The notes under the pieces were generated by a model that worked only from the letters and a program-made list of their open reading frames with translations, did not search any database and was not told the DNA's origin. 22,868 nt of DNA from Rhodothermaceae bacterium (GTDB lineage: Bacteria; Bacteroidota; Rhodothermia; Rhodothermales; Rubricoccaceae), in assembly GCA_013003465.1 (NCBI GenBank), contig JABDIZ010000098.1, forward strand, positions 1-22,868. Reading direction: 5' to 3'. Below, one piece after another: positions 1-9,456 of this stretch (its first letter is position 1; each line of letters starts with the position of its first letter). The position numbers and the translations under genes are program-made.

Positions 1-142
1 CGATAAAGGAGAGGCCGTTGTCGAGCGTGAACGTGGTCACGGACGGCTCGAACTCGGCGAGGAGCGACTGGGCTTGAACGGACCCGGCGAGCAGCAGGAC
101 CACGAGCAGCAGGCTCCGACGGAAAGAAGCGAAAGGAGTCAC
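1..142 (-). CDS. N-terminal fragment of a secreted M16-like zinc peptidase
   Basis: Partial gene running off the left edge. Reading the minus strand from a GTG at 142 gives 47 codons: basic residues, a hydrophobic stretch rich in L and V, then a signal-peptidase-like SVQAQ, and then TTFTLDNGLSFI. That last string is typical of the first beta strand of insulinase/pitrilysin (M16) peptidases, which are often exported in Bacteroidota. The catalytic HxxEH would lie outside the window and cannot be seen. The gene starts 76 bases after the stop of the upstream M1 aminopeptidase on the same strand, so the two may form a peptide-degradation pair. The start is uncertain because there is no ATG nearby. 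The family assignment rests on one short motif plus the signal peptide. Confidence 0.55.
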   Translation of the reverse strand, partial: MTPFASFRRSLLLVVLLLAGSVQAQSLLAEFEPSVTTFTLDNGLSFI

Positions 143-218
143 GGGGGTATACGATGTGTGAAACGTGATGATCGGAAACGTTGCAGTCCAGCAGTCCCTA
201 GAATAATACCAAGATACT

Positions 219-1988
219 CTAGGGCAATACACTGTCATCGAACAGAATGCGGCCGTCGGGGTCGATTTCGAACGACGCGTCCTGATCAACGGTGAACGTG
301 GCGACCCCGCCAGGCATTGCTACGCGCTGCATGTCGCCGCCGACGGACACTTCGACCGGGAGTTCGAACGGCGCATCGGGCGGAAGGGCCCCCTCGGGGG
401 TGTGCCACCGCAACGTGACGCGCTCGCCAGCACGGTCGACGGTGAGGCGGGGCAGGTCGGGCTGGCGGAGGTAGACCGTAAAATAGGCTGAGAGATCGCG
501 GTTAGCCTCGTCTTCAAAGACCTTTTGCACGTCGGCGGTCGAAACGAAGCGGTTGGCCGACCCGTCGGTGGCCGCTTCGAGGGCGGAGTCTGGATAGAGG
601 ATGCGGCGGAGCGACCGGAAGAAGGCCTCGTCGTCGTCCATCAGGAAACGGAGCGTGTGAAGGAACCAGCTCCCCTTGAAGTAGATGTCGCCGTTGAACG
701 AGCCGTCGGGCAGGTTGTACATCTGCTTGGTCGTCCGCGGCTCCACGGGCGCCACAGGCTGGACGTTGCGGAGGTTGGGCCGCACCTGCCCGATGTAAGC
801 GAGATAGGCGGCATCCGGATCCTCGCCGTTGCGGCGGGCGAGGTCTTCGGCGTAGAGCGCCTCGGCGTAGTTGGCGAACGACTCGTGGATCCAGAAGTCG
901 CGCCAGTCGGGGGCGGTGCCGAGGTTGGCCCACCACTCGTGCGCCAGCTCGTGGAAGTGCAGCCAGTCGAACCCGAAGTCGTTGTCCTCGAAGGTGGAGC
1001 CGTAGGCGATGAGCGATTGGTGCTCCATGCCGAGGTAGGGCGTGTGGAGGATCTTGTAGCCGTCGCGGCGAAAGCCGTAGGGGCCGAAGGTTCGTTCGAG
1101 GAAGGCGATGGAATCGAGGAAGCCGGGCAGTTGCCGGATGCCATCGGCCACGCGCTCGGGCAGAACGTAGAAAGTGACCGGCATCGTGTATCCGGCTGGG
1201 CTCTTGTAGTCGGCGATGACCTCCTCGTACGGGCCGACGCCGAAGGAGACGCCGTAGTTGTTGATGGGCGTCGAGACGAGCCACGTCTCGGTCGCCGTGC
1301 CGTCGCCGTTGTCCATACGGCCATCGAAGGCCCCGTTGGCGATGGCGCGGAGGTCGCTCGGCACCGTCAGCGCGATGCGCATGGAGTCGGGTTCATCCGA
1401 GGGGTGGTCTTTGACAGGCCACCAGAGGTCGGCGCCTTCGCCCTGGCAGGAGACGGCGATCCACGGCTGCCCGTCGGCGTTTTCGGCCCAAGTGAAGCCC
1501 CCGTCCCACGGCGGGTTCGGCGCCACCACCGGCTGGCCGCCGTAGCGGACCTTAGCCGTGAGCCGCTCCCCTGGCTGTGCGGTACGCCCGAGTGGGATGC
1601 GAAGCACTCCCGCCTCATGCGTGAACGGTTCCATCCGTCTGGCGGTGCCCCGGCCAGTGGCGCGGAGATGCATACCCGTGCCGGGATCGAACAGATCGAG
1701 AGACCGCGTGCCATTAACCGTCACGTCATCGACCGTCAAGGCGTCGTCCAGATCGAGCACGAGCACGTCCGTCGGTGCCACGATGTCGGCGTGCATCTCC
1801 AACACGCCTTCGATGGAGCGGCTCTCGGGCCGGATCGCCAGATGGAGGTCGTAGAAGATGACATCGAACGTGGCCTGCTCGGGGCGCAGTGGGCCGCCAG
1901 AGTCATTGGCGGAGTCGCCGTACTGTGCGAAGACGGGTGCAGCGAGCAGACCGCAGCAGACGGCCGCAACGAGGGAGAGAAGACGCAT
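219..1988 (-). CDS. secreted M1 family metallo-aminopeptidase
   Basis: A 589-residue zinc aminopeptidase that removes N-terminal residues from peptides, probably in the periplasm or outside the cell. Residues 1-21 look like a signal peptide ending APVFAQ. The zinc site is HELAH (346-350) with the third ligand E369 exactly 18 residues after the second His (HExxHx18E), in the context WIHESFANY. The substrate-binding GAMEN position reads GMEH (320-323), a variant form. Y436 in YFKGSWFLHTLR is the likely transition-state tyrosine. Residues 40-250 fit the N-terminal beta-saddle domain. The protein is short for M1 because it lacks the long helical C-terminal domain; it ends in a small beta domain (about 510-589). 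The family is certain; substrate preference is unknown. Confidence 0.95.
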   Translation of the reverse strand: MRLLSLVAAVCCGLLAAPVFAQYGDSANDSGGPLRPEQATFDVIFYDLHLAIRPESRSIEGVLEMHADIVAPTDVLVLDLDDALTVDDVTVNGTRSLDLFDPGTGMHLRATGRGTARRMEPFTHEAGVLRIPLGRTAQPGERLTAKVRYGGQPVVAPNPPWDGGFTWAENADGQPWIAVSCQGEGADLWWPVKDHPSDEPDSMRIALTVPSDLRAIANGAFDGRMDNGDGTATETWLVSTPINNYGVSFGVGPYEEVIADYKSPAGYTMPVTFYVLPERVADGIRQLPGFLDSIAFLERTFGPYGFRRDGYKILHTPYLGMEHQSLIAYGSTFEDNDFGFDWLHFHELAHEWWANLGTAPDWRDFWIHESFANYAEALYAEDLARRNGEDPDAAYLAYIGQVRPNLRNVQPVAPVEPRTTKQMYNLPDGSFNGDIYFKGSWFLHTLRFLMDDDEAFFRSLRRILYPDSALEAATDGSANRFVSTADVQKVFEDEANRDLSAYFTVYLRQPDLPRLTVDRAGERVTLRWHTPEGALPPDAPFELPVEVSVGGDMQRVAMPGGVATFTVDQDASFEIDPDGRILFDDSVLP

Positions 1989-2013
1989 CGGGGAAGGGCG
2001 TTCAGGGGGCGTT

Positions 2014-2021
2014 GTAAGATA
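2014..2021 (-). promoter_or_regulatory. candidate -7 element (TATCTTAC) for the M1 peptidase
   Basis: The minus strand reads TATCTTAC 25 bases upstream of the M1 aminopeptidase ATG, a partial match to the Bacteroidota TAnnTTTG element. No TTTG -33 box is visible at the usual distance. It lies in the 100-base divergent spacer shared with the LpxR-like gene, for which I see no clear promoter. Weak on its own; it gains support from similar elements in the window. Confidence 0.25.
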
Positions 2022-2088
2022 CTACTGAGCCCTCATGCCTCCGTTTCTGGCTTAAACTCTACACCCTCTTCCCCACCCCTGCGTTCTC

Positions 2089-2997
2089 GTGCGCCTCGCC
2101 CTGATCGTCCTGCTAATGCTGCTCGGCTTGGCCGCCGCTCAGGCGCAGTCACTCGATGCCGTCCGGCTCCGCGTAGACAACGACTTCTTCGCACTCCGCT
2201 TCGCCCGCACCCCCCTCGATTGGGACTACACGCACGGCGCCGAACTCACACTCCGGTTTGAAGGCGCGCTGTCCTGGACCCACGCCGGGCTCCTCCTGCC
2301 CCCCACCGAACGGCTCGGCGAAACCAGCCACCTTACCGTCGGCCAACGCATCTATACGCCGCGCCTCGAAGGCGAGACGCCCGTCCCCGGCGAGCGCCCG
2401 TTCGCGGGGTGGCTCTACGTCAACGGGCGCGTCGAAGCCATGACCGCCATGCGGGTGAGCGCGCTCGAACTCGAACTCGGCGCTACCGGGCCGCCTGCAC
2501 TCGGCGAACCGGCCCAGAACGGCCTGCATCGGCTGGTGGGCTCGCGCCCCCGCGAGGGCTGGGCCAACCAGTTGCCATTCGAGCCCGCCCTCGCGCTGTA
2601 CGGCGAGCAGGGACTGCGCCTTCACGCGCCCAGTCTACTGGGTGGCGAGGTGGAGCTACAACCGCGCGCGGGAATCGGCCTGGGCACGCTCTGGACCGGC
2701 GCCTACACCGACGGGCGCGTTCTCTATCGCGTCGGCGCTACCAGACGCGTCGGTGCCTCCCTGGAAGGCGGCGTTCGGGGCTCGTGGGTGCTGCACGACC
2801 TGTTTCTCGACGGGACCGTGTTTCGCGAGAGCCTCCAGGCGGAACGGATTCCGCTCGTCGGCGAGGCGTGGATCGGCGCCGAACTGCGCGTGGCGACGTG
2901 GAGTGGAGGCGCCCGCTTCGTGGTGCGAAGCCGTCAGTACCAGGCCCAGCCACGCGCCGATCTGTTCGGCTCGCTCACGCTCGCCCGGCACTTCTGA
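2089..2997 (+). CDS. LpxR/DUF2219-like outer-membrane lipid A deacylase family protein
   Basis: A 302-residue exported protein. The start is a GTG at 2089, giving a signal peptide (hydrophobic 3-17, cleavage near AQAQS). The mature part has the DUF2219/LpxR pattern in order: VDNDFF with the Asn-Asp pair at 31-32, DYTHG (46-50), GQRIYTP (85-91), RPFAGWLY (103-110), a GATGPPALGE segment, then H147 in GLHRLVG followed by GWANQLPFE. The rest alternates like an outer-membrane beta barrel and ends in a terminal Phe. In Salmonella LpxR the equivalent Asn-Asp and His take part in removing the 3'-acyloxyacyl chain of lipid A. Whether this homologue acts on lipid A is inference. It is transcribed divergently from the M1 peptidase and convergently with metG. 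Confidence 0.75.
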   Translation: MRLALIVLLMLLGLAAAQAQSLDAVRLRVDNDFFALRFARTPLDWDYTHGAELTLRFEGALSWTHAGLLLPPTERLGETSHLTVGQRIYTPRLEGETPVPGERPFAGWLYVNGRVEAMTAMRVSALELELGATGPPALGEPAQNGLHRLVGSRPREGWANQLPFEPALALYGEQGLRLHAPSLLGGEVELQPRAGIGLGTLWTGAYTDGRVLYRVGATRRVGASLEGGVRGSWVLHDLFLDGTVFRESLQAERIPLVGEAWIGAELRVATWSGGARFVVRSRQYQAQPRADLFGSLTLARHF

Positions 2998-3080
2998 CTA
3001 TGAAAATCCTAACGACAAGGACCCCGCACCTTTTCATGCCGTAAGTTCCTCTACCCTTGCTGTCGCCAGACAGCATTGAC

Positions 3081-3115
3081 GAGGCCGGACGCGCTGTGGT
3101 GGAGCGTTCGGCCTC
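3081..3115. terminator. hairpin terminator between lpxR-like gene and metG
   Basis: A 12-bp stem (GAGGCCGGACGC with GCGTTCGGCCTC, one G-U pair) around an 11-base loop, followed on the plus strand by a moderately T-rich TCTCGTTGT. It sits between two convergent genes (stop codons at 2997 and 3136) and could serve both directions. Confidence 0.65.
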
Positions 3116-3135
3116 TCTCGTTGTAGGGTACTGCT

Positions 3136-5271
3136 TTAGCGCACTACCCCACCGGGCTCCCCTTCTGTCAGCACGGGAATGAGTTGCCCGTCGCGGTTCT
3201 CGGCGAAGAGGAGCATGCCCTGGCTTTCCAGCCCCCGGATGGAGCGCGGCGCGAGGTTGGCGACGACAATGACGTGCTTACCGTGCAGTTCGTCGGGCGT
3301 CATGTGCATCCGCACGCCTGCGAGCACCTGCCGCGTCTCGAAACCGAGGTCCACATCGAGGCGCAGCAGCTTGTCGGCGTTCGGGTGGGGCTCGGCCGCC
3401 ACGACGCGTCCGACACGGAGGTCGAGCCTCGTGAAGTCGTCGAAGCCGATGGTGTCCTTGAGCGCTTCGTAGGGCGCCCCAGATTCCGTGCTCGTGCCCT
3501 CCTCCCCACTCGCTTCGGCCGCACGGCGTTCGAGCAAGGCGCGCTGGGCGTCGATGGCCTCGTCCTCAATCTTGGCGAAGAGGATGGCGGACTCGCCGAG
3601 TTCATGGCCCTCCGGCAGGAGCGGCTGCCCAGCGCGATCCCAGCCGATGGGGGTCTCGCCCGCGAACGGGTCGGGCGTGCTGGAGCGGACATCGTGGAGG
3701 TTGAGCATGGCGCGGAGTTCGGCAGCACTGTGCGGCAGTACGGGGTCCATCAGCACGGCCAGCGACGCGCAGAGCTGCAGTGCCACGTGGATGGTGTTGG
3801 CGCAGGCCTGCGGATCGGTCTTGCGCGTCGCCCACGGCTCGGCATCGTTGAAGTACTTGTTGCCGAGGCGGGCCAGGCCCATCGTCTCTTGCACGGCCTC
3901 GCGCATGCGGAAGCCCTCGTACGCCGCCCCGATGCGCGCCGGGAAATCGGCGAGCGTGGCGAGGGCCGCGCGGTCGGCCGCGTTCGGACCGTGGAGCGCC
4001 GGAACGACGTTGCCCGAAAAGCGCTGCGCAAAGGAGAGCGCCCGGTTGACGAAGTTGCCCAGCACGTCGGCCAACTCGGAATTGACATGCGTTTGGAAGT
4101 CGGCCCACACGAAATCGGCGTCCTTGGATTCGGGGAGGGTCGTGGCGAGGGCGTAGCGGAGCATGTCGGCCGGGAAGGCCTCCAGCGCCTCGTGCAGCCA
4201 GACGGCCCAGCCCCGGCTCGTGGAAAACTTCTGCCCTTCGAGGTTCAGAAACTCGTTGGCAGGCACCTGCGCGGGCAACACGTACGTCTCGCCCTCGATG
4301 GCGTCGTTGAGGCGCATCAGCAGCGCCGGGAAGATGAGCGTGTGGAAGACGATGTTGTCCTTGCCGATGAAGTGGATGAGTTGCGGCGTCGTACCGTCCT
4401 CATGGACCTGCCAGTAGCGGCGCCAGCGCTCGGGAGCGCTCTGCTCGGCGGCCCACTCCTTCGTGATGGAGAGGTAGCCGATGGGCGCATCGAACCAGAC
4501 GTAGAGCACCTTCCCTTCCGCCTCGCCCTCCACGCCGTCCGGAACGGGCACGCCCCACGGGAGATCACGTGTCATGGCGCGGTCGGCGAGACCGTCGTTG
4601 AACCAGCTCCCGATCTGGCCGAGTACGTTGGGCTTCCAGTCCGGCTTGGTGACGATCCATTCCTGCAAACGCGGCTGGAGGTCACCCAGCGGGAGGTACC
4701 AGTGCGTCGTCTCGCGCTCGACCGGCTCGGCACCGGAGAGCACGCTCTTCGGCTCGATCAGGTCCTTGGGCGAGAGCGAGGAGCCGCAGTTCTCGCACTG
4801 GTCGCCGTAGGCCTCCGGGTAGCTGCACACCGGGCAGGTGCCGCGGATGAACCGGTCGGCGAGGAAGAGCCCTGCTTCGGGATCGAAAAGCTGCCGGTCG
4901 GTTTTGCGGGTGAAGACGCCCGCCTGCTCCAGCGTGAGGAAAAAGTCCTGGCTCGTCTCGTGGTGGACGGCCGAGGTCGTCCGCCCGTAGTGATCGAAGC
5001 TGATACCAAGAGCCTCGAAGGCGTCACGGACGAGCGGGTGGTAACGGTCCACGATGTCCTGGGGGGCGACGCCTTCCCTCATCGCCCGGATCAGGATGGC
5101 GACGCCGTGCTCGTCGGAGCCGCAGACGAAGACGATGTCGCGCCCCTTGAGCCGTTGGTAGCGGACGTAAAGGTCCGCTGGCAGGTACGCGCCGACGACG
5201 TGGCCGAGGTGGAGCGGCCCGTTGACGTACGGAAGCGCGGAGGTGACGAGGATGGGAGCGGCGGCGGCCAT
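3136..5271 (-). CDS. metG: methionyl-tRNA synthetase
   Basis: A 711-residue class I synthetase that charges tRNA(Met) with methionine, in the cytoplasm. The HIGH signature is HLGH (21-24) within PYVNGPLHLGH. The zinc knuckle has C146-x2-C149 and C159-x2-C162. The KMSKS loop reads KFSTS (348-352). WFDAPIGYLSITKEW and FIGKDNIVFHT are family signatures. The C-terminal 104 residues (from about 608) form an EMAPII/Trbp111-type OB-fold tRNA-binding domain (TRLDLRVGRVV, HPNADKLL), as in the dimeric bacterial form. The frame stays open upstream to 5457, but the extra 62 residues are low-complexity S/P/L and precede the conserved core, so ATG at 5271 is the start. A TAGCTTTG element lies 22 bases upstream. 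Confidence 0.98.
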   Translation of the reverse strand: MAAAAPILVTSALPYVNGPLHLGHVVGAYLPADLYVRYQRLKGRDIVFVCGSDEHGVAILIRAMREGVAPQDIVDRYHPLVRDAFEALGISFDHYGRTTSAVHHETSQDFFLTLEQAGVFTRKTDRQLFDPEAGLFLADRFIRGTCPVCSYPEAYGDQCENCGSSLSPKDLIEPKSVLSGAEPVERETTHWYLPLGDLQPRLQEWIVTKPDWKPNVLGQIGSWFNDGLADRAMTRDLPWGVPVPDGVEGEAEGKVLYVWFDAPIGYLSITKEWAAEQSAPERWRRYWQVHEDGTTPQLIHFIGKDNIVFHTLIFPALLMRLNDAIEGETYVLPAQVPANEFLNLEGQKFSTSRGWAVWLHEALEAFPADMLRYALATTLPESKDADFVWADFQTHVNSELADVLGNFVNRALSFAQRFSGNVVPALHGPNAADRAALATLADFPARIGAAYEGFRMREAVQETMGLARLGNKYFNDAEPWATRKTDPQACANTIHVALQLCASLAVLMDPVLPHSAAELRAMLNLHDVRSSTPDPFAGETPIGWDRAGQPLLPEGHELGESAILFAKIEDEAIDAQRALLERRAAEASGEEGTSTESGAPYEALKDTIGFDDFTRLDLRVGRVVAAEPHPNADKLLRLDVDLGFETRQVLAGVRMHMTPDELHGKHVIVVANLAPRSIRGLESQGMLLFAENRDGQLIPVLTEGEPGGVVR

Positions 5272-5292
5272 GTGCAGGGCGTGGGTGAGGGC

Positions 5293-5300
5293 CAAAGCTA
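5293..5300 (-). promoter_or_regulatory. candidate -7 promoter element for metG
   Basis: The minus strand reads TAGCTTTG, an exact match to the Bacteroidota sigma-A -7 consensus TAnnTTTG. It lies 22 bases from the metG ATG, which would leave a leader of about 15 bases. No TTTG -33 box is seen at 19-21 bases upstream. Confidence 0.4.
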
Positions 5301-5329
5301 CGTTTGAGAACGGGGGCGTGGGGAGGTTG

Positions 5330-5440
5330 AGGATGGGAGTGTGGGGGTATGGGGAAAGAACGGACGGAGTGGCGAGCGGGGATAGGGAAAGGAGAGAGTG
5401 GAAAGAAAGGAGCGAGCGAAGAGCGGGAACTTCGCCGAGG
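5330..5440. other. purine-rich tract in the metG/FKBP divergent spacer
   Basis: The plus strand is overwhelmingly A and G across about 100 bases (runs such as GGGGATAGGGAAAGGAGAG), with a matching pyrimidine tract on the minus strand. It lies in the 283-base spacer between metG (-) and the FKBP gene (+), upstream of the metG promoter candidate. No gene is supported in this spacer. Confidence 0.5.
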
Positions 5441-5504
5441 CCGGGGTCCGCCCACACGCCTCGAACTCCTCAGAAACCACACAGCCTACGGCATACGAGC
5501 CCGG

Positions 5505-5512
5505 TAGCTTGG
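5505..5512 (+). promoter_or_regulatory. candidate -7 element for the FKBP lipoprotein gene
   Basis: TAGCTTGG, one base off TAnnTTTG, 42 bases upstream of the ATG at 5555. No clear -33 box. It resembles the metG element on the opposite strand. Confidence 0.3.
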
Positions 5513-5554
5513 ACGTTTTCCGCGCGTCTTTCCCTTCCGACGACACTCCGACCC

Positions 5555-6499
5555 ATGACCTTTCGCCCCCTTTTCCTCACGGGCCTCTTCGCCGCGTCCC
5601 TCGCCTTAGCCGCCTGCGGCGGCGGCTCGGAGGCTCCGCCTGCTGAAGTCAGCCTCGACGATATCGGCGAGCGTTCCCTTGTTGAGCGCGCCGCTTACCT
5701 CGAAGCCTATCGGCTCGGCGAGCAGATCGCGCAGCAGGACAGCTCCTTCAACCTCGACGAGTTCCTGCGCGGCCTCCGCACCGGGTTCGAAACCGACTCG
5801 GCTGTGGCCTTCCCCTACGTCGTAGGCTACCAGCGCGGCCTCGAAATGCAGATCCAGACCCGTCGCGACTCGTCGTTCGCTCCAAACCTGGGCATCTACG
5901 CCGCCGCTCTCCGTGAAGGCGTCACCGGCGACTCGATCCGCCTCGACCAGCGCGAAGAGCAGACGATCAATGAGGAGATGCAGATGCAGCAGATTCGCCG
6001 CGAGGCGGGGACCAACCCCCAGGCTCAGGCCTTCCTGACCCGCCTCGAAGAGGCTGGCGTCCGCGCCGACTCGTTCCTGACGGCCAACGCCCAAGGGGAT
6101 GGCGTTCAGACCACCGAGAGCGGCCTCCAATACACCGTCAACAGCGAAGGCGAGGGCGGCGAAAGCCCGGAGATGGGCGACCGCGTCTTGGTCACGTACA
6201 CGGGTCGTTTCATCGATGGGACAGTCTTCGACCAGAGCCCCGAGGGGCAGCCGGTGGATTTCGTCGTCGGCGAGGTCGTTCCAGGCATGGAGGAAGCGCT
6301 GATGGACATGACGGTCGGCGAAAGCCGCACGATCGTTCTTCCGCCCCGCCTCGGCTACGGCGTCTTCGGCGACAACCGCCGGATCGGCCCCAATACGGTG
6401 CTGATTTTCGACCTGGAACTGATCGACATCCTTGATCCAGTGGCCGATCCGGGGGCCCAGCTTCCTACGCCCATTCCAGTCCCGCAGCCCACCCAGTAA
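5555..6499 (+). CDS. FKBP-type peptidyl-prolyl isomerase lipoprotein (FkpA-like)
   Basis: A 314-residue lipoprotein that probably speeds prolyl cis-trans isomerisation and acts as a folding chaperone in the cell envelope. The signal peptide ends in a lipobox (LAAC, lipid-modified Cys21) followed by GGGSE. Residues 45-130 are a helical FKBP N-terminal (dimerisation) region in which a similar pattern occurs twice (about 48-82 and 88-127). Residues 190-292 are the FKBP catalytic domain, with VTYTGRFIDGTVFDQS, VVPGMEEALMDMTVGE and PPRLGYG; Y215, F225 and D226 line the site. The tail (from 293) is Pro-rich. The frame is open further upstream, but the ATG at 5555 gives a clean lipoprotein signal. 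The gene is monocistronic, with a terminator at 6522. Confidence 0.93.
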   Translation: MTFRPLFLTGLFAASLALAACGGGSEAPPAEVSLDDIGERSLVERAAYLEAYRLGEQIAQQDSSFNLDEFLRGLRTGFETDSAVAFPYVVGYQRGLEMQIQTRRDSSFAPNLGIYAAALREGVTGDSIRLDQREEQTINEEMQMQQIRREAGTNPQAQAFLTRLEEAGVRADSFLTANAQGDGVQTTESGLQYTVNSEGEGGESPEMGDRVLVTYTGRFIDGTVFDQSPEGQPVDFVVGEVVPGMEEALMDMTVGESRTIVLPPRLGYGVFGDNRRIGPNTVLIFDLELIDILDPVADPGAQLPTPIPVPQPTQ

Positions 6500-6521
6500 T
6501 CCAGCACATGCAGCCCACTTT

Positions 6522-6557
6522 GCGGGCGGCTCCTCACAGGGGTCGTCCGCTTTGCGT

Positions 6558-6559
<2 letters not shown>
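6522..6559 (+). terminator. rho-independent-like terminator after the FKBP gene
   Basis: A 9-bp stem (GCGGGCGGC with GTCGTCCGC, two G-U pairs), an 11-base loop and then TTTGCGTTT. It starts 22 bases after the FKBP stop and its tail overlaps the recQ stop codon, so the convergent genes are packed with almost no spacer. Confidence 0.65.
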
Positions 6560-8714
<2,155 letters not shown>

Positions 8715-8724
8715 GAGGGAGGGG

Positions 8725-8764
8725 CAAAAGGTAAGGGGCAGCACCGGAGTCTCGGCGCTGCCCC
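8725..8764 (-). terminator. hairpin terminator after the C2-like lipoprotein gene
   Basis: On the minus strand an 8-bp perfect stem (GGGGCAGC with GCTGCCCC), extended by 3 bp past one mismatch, with a 6-base loop, is followed by TTACCTTTT. It lies between the lipoprotein stop (8809) and recQ and helps to exclude the upstream recQ start. Confidence 0.65.
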
Positions 8765-8808
8765 TGTCAGCCGTTTGTCAGCCCTCCGATGGAGAAGCTG
8801 GAAGGACG

Positions 8809-9321
8809 TCAGTCATAATCCAGCGTGATCCGAATGACGATATCGCTGTTGGCGCTCGTCAAGCTAACGAATTGGGGCGTCCCGCTGTCGATGATGTCAC
8901 GCAGTGTGAACTCCTCCGTCGAGCCCATGTAATCGTCATCGCCCTTCGTGAGTTGGGGGTCCTCATCGTACATGTCGAAGGCAAGCACACCGTTGAAGCT
9001 GTTGAACTCGATCTCGGGGAGCCCCATGCCCAGATCGTAGACGAGTGGGAAGTCGTTGTCTCCGACGTTCGAGAAGTTCTCGTCGCGGTAGCTCTCGATG
9101 ATGTTGCCGCTGGTCGCATTGACGAGTTCGACGTAGATATCGGGATTGCCGCCGAGGCTGTCCCAGTCATCGCCGTCTGGCCGGAGCAGCGGCGCATCGA
9201 CGATACGCACCTCGGTGATAAAGACCCGTTGGACGTTGTTCGGATCGGGGTCCTGGGTATCGCAAGCGCTGAGCGGAAGTAGGCACGCGAGAAGCAGGAG
9301 AGTAAGGCGAGAGCGCATCAT
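8809..9321 (-). CDS. putative lipoprotein with a C2-like acidic domain
   Basis: 170 residues with a lipoprotein signal (LPLSAC, lipid-modified Cys20). The mature part is very acidic (pI clearly low). Its order of motifs resembles a C2 domain: ITEVRIVDAPLL, then DWDSLGGNPDIYVELVN, then LAFDMYDEDPQLTKGDDDYMG near the end, i.e. clusters of Asp in positions where C2 domains bind calcium. Function is unknown; a calcium-binding role at the membrane surface is inference. Start: adjacent ATGs at 9321 and 9318 are equally possible. It is divergent from proC across a 135-base spacer that holds a short palindrome, and is followed by its own hairpin, so it is probably monocistronic. Confidence 0.8.
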   Translation of the reverse strand: MMRSRLTLLLLACLLPLSACDTQDPDPNNVQRVFITEVRIVDAPLLRPDGDDWDSLGGNPDIYVELVNATSGNIIESYRDENFSNVGDNDFPLVYDLGMGLPEIEFNSFNGVLAFDMYDEDPQLTKGDDDYMGSTEEFTLRDIIDSGTPQFVSLTSANSDIVIRITLDYD

Positions 9322-9377
9322 GGGTAGGACGGTTGAATCAGGAGGCGAGGTGACCGAGAGGCCGCGTAATCTACCTA

Positions 9378-9390
9378 CGTCGTAACGACG
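9378..9390. repeat. perfect 6-bp palindrome in the lipoprotein/proC spacer
   Basis: CGTCGT-A-ACGACG. It is centred between two divergent genes, 57 bases upstream of one start and 67 upstream of the other, where an operator could sit. It is short enough to arise by chance. Confidence 0.3.
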
Positions 9391-9456
9391 AACGGCAGAT
9401 CAGGTCTGAGGCTCGGTATCTTCGCGCGCCTCCTTCGCCTGCTTCTTCGCCCTGCT

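Noticed and set aside
525..2261. Long open plus-strand frame opposite the M1 peptidase
   Set aside because: Antisense shadow of a GC-rich gene: no recognisable motifs, composition dominated by V, E, G and R, and it overlaps both the M1 gene and the LpxR-like gene.
3000..3044. 14-codon open frame just after the LpxR-like gene
   Set aside because: Too short, no neighbours or leader features; the bases also form a loose ATGAAAA/TTTTCAT inverted repeat of no clear meaning.
3184..5307. Very long open plus-strand frame opposite metG
   Set aside because: Mirror frame of a high-GC gene; no domain, no signal peptide, and metG is unambiguous.
5272..5457. N-terminal extension of metG
   Set aside because: The 62 extra residues are low-complexity and pyrimidine-tract encoded; MetG proteins begin just before the PYVNG motif, and a TAGCTTTG promoter element lies inside this stretch.
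8715..8744. Upstream GTG start for recQ at 8744
   Set aside because: It lies in the right arm of the hairpin that terminates the preceding gene; the GTG at 8714 is more sensible.
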